Positions 63,826 to 64,000 of a stretch of DNA of 64,000 bases are shown here, in pieces (positions within the stretch are counted from its first letter, which is position 1; every line of letters begins with the position of its first letter). The translations under genes and the position numbers were made by a program. The notes beneath the pieces were generated by a model, which worked only from the letters and a program-made list of their open reading frames with translations, made no database searches and was not told the origin of the DNA. Source of the DNA: an uncultured Winogradskyella sp. (GTDB lineage: Bacteria; Bacteroidota; Bacteroidia; Flavobacteriales; Flavobacteriaceae); contig NZ_CANMJY010000003.1 in the NCBI RefSeq assembly GCF_947498345.1, positions 1 through 64,000 on the forward strand. The letters run 5' to 3'.

Positions 63826-64000
63826 ATGGCATTAACACCATCAAACATGTTACCCTTGGGCACTAAGGCTCCTGGTTTTAGTCTAATTGACACCAAGGAT
63901 GATCAAATAAAATCTCTAGATACATTAAAAGGAAATACAGCAACCTTAATAGTATTTATCTGCAACCACTGCCCTTTTGTAATTCATGTCAACCCTGAGC
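63826..64000 (+). CDS. Thioredoxin-family (redoxin) protein, 3' end beyond window
   Basis: The first 58 codons of a gene cut by the window end. It starts 'MALTPSNMLPLGTKAPGFSL', the typical redoxin opening, and carries a CxxC active site in 'VFICNHCPFV'. This sequence matches the small thioredoxin-like family with a CNHCPFV motif, probably a peroxiredoxin-like reductase. It is divergent from csaA. Confidence 0.85.
   Translation, partial: MALTPSNMLPLGTKAPGFSLIDTKDDQIKSLDTLKGNTATLIVFICNHCPFVIHVNPE

Overview
The window looks like chromosomal DNA from a marine-type member of the Flavobacteriaceae (Bacteroidota). The grounds are low G+C, promoters of the Bacteroidota form (TTG, about 20 bases, then TAnnTTTG; mostly TATTTTTG here), type IX secretion sorting tails, a TonB receptor with a carboxypeptidase-like N-terminal domain, a PUR-domain DUF3276 protein, and families typical of this group (DUF6495, DUF4856, DUF1573, DUF2147). 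I recognised no rRNA, tRNA, phage, insertion sequence or CRISPR array. Most genes are single-copy housekeeping or envelope genes.

Layout. 0-4.4 kb: a LytS-type sensor kinase that seems to lack its 5' end, a regulator with two LuxR-like HTH segments, a small gene broken at a T9 run, and a VOC-fold protein. 4.6-18.1 kb: three large exported proteins (TolB-like/amidohydrolase, M14 carboxypeptidase with a type IX tail, and a 2404-residue multidomain protein with tandem 384-bp repeats). 18.2-25.7 kb: hisS with a hairpin against its start, a FtsX-type permease, a small basic ORF, DUF6495, a GDPD lipoprotein, the rpsF-rpsR-rplI operon, a LytTR regulator and an unknown lipoprotein. 25.7-35.8 kb: nadC-yihY-DUF2147-priA in one tight operon, then rlmH, hpf, a DCC protein, a clan GH-A glycosidase, rdgB and guaB.

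35.9-42.3 kb is the most interesting region. A minus-strand operon encodes a DUF4856 lipoprotein, an imelysin-like lipoprotein, an HTTM membrane protein closely resembling vitamin K-dependent gamma-glutamyl carboxylase, and a FecA-like TonB-dependent receptor. The carboxylase-like protein keeps residues that line up with human GGCX His160 and Lys218. Structured hairpins lie between the cistrons. I infer an iron- or metal-related uptake system with a menaquinone-dependent modifying enzyme; the chemistry is untested.

42.3-64 kb: a pyrD-lysE-mvaB cluster; a universal stress protein; an RND efflux operon whose TolC component is fused to a periplasmic binding-protein domain and which ends in a potassium channel; pepT, a YdeI-like protein, yajC, DUF1573, nusB, a leucine-type dehydrogenase, an ABC exporter with a degenerate Walker B, DUF3276, a second M14 peptidase, csaA, and the start of a thioredoxin-family gene cut by the window end.

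Family assignments rest on reading motifs, without database searches. Starts were moved from the longest ORF where a promoter, a signal peptide or an overlapping stop codon pointed to a better one.
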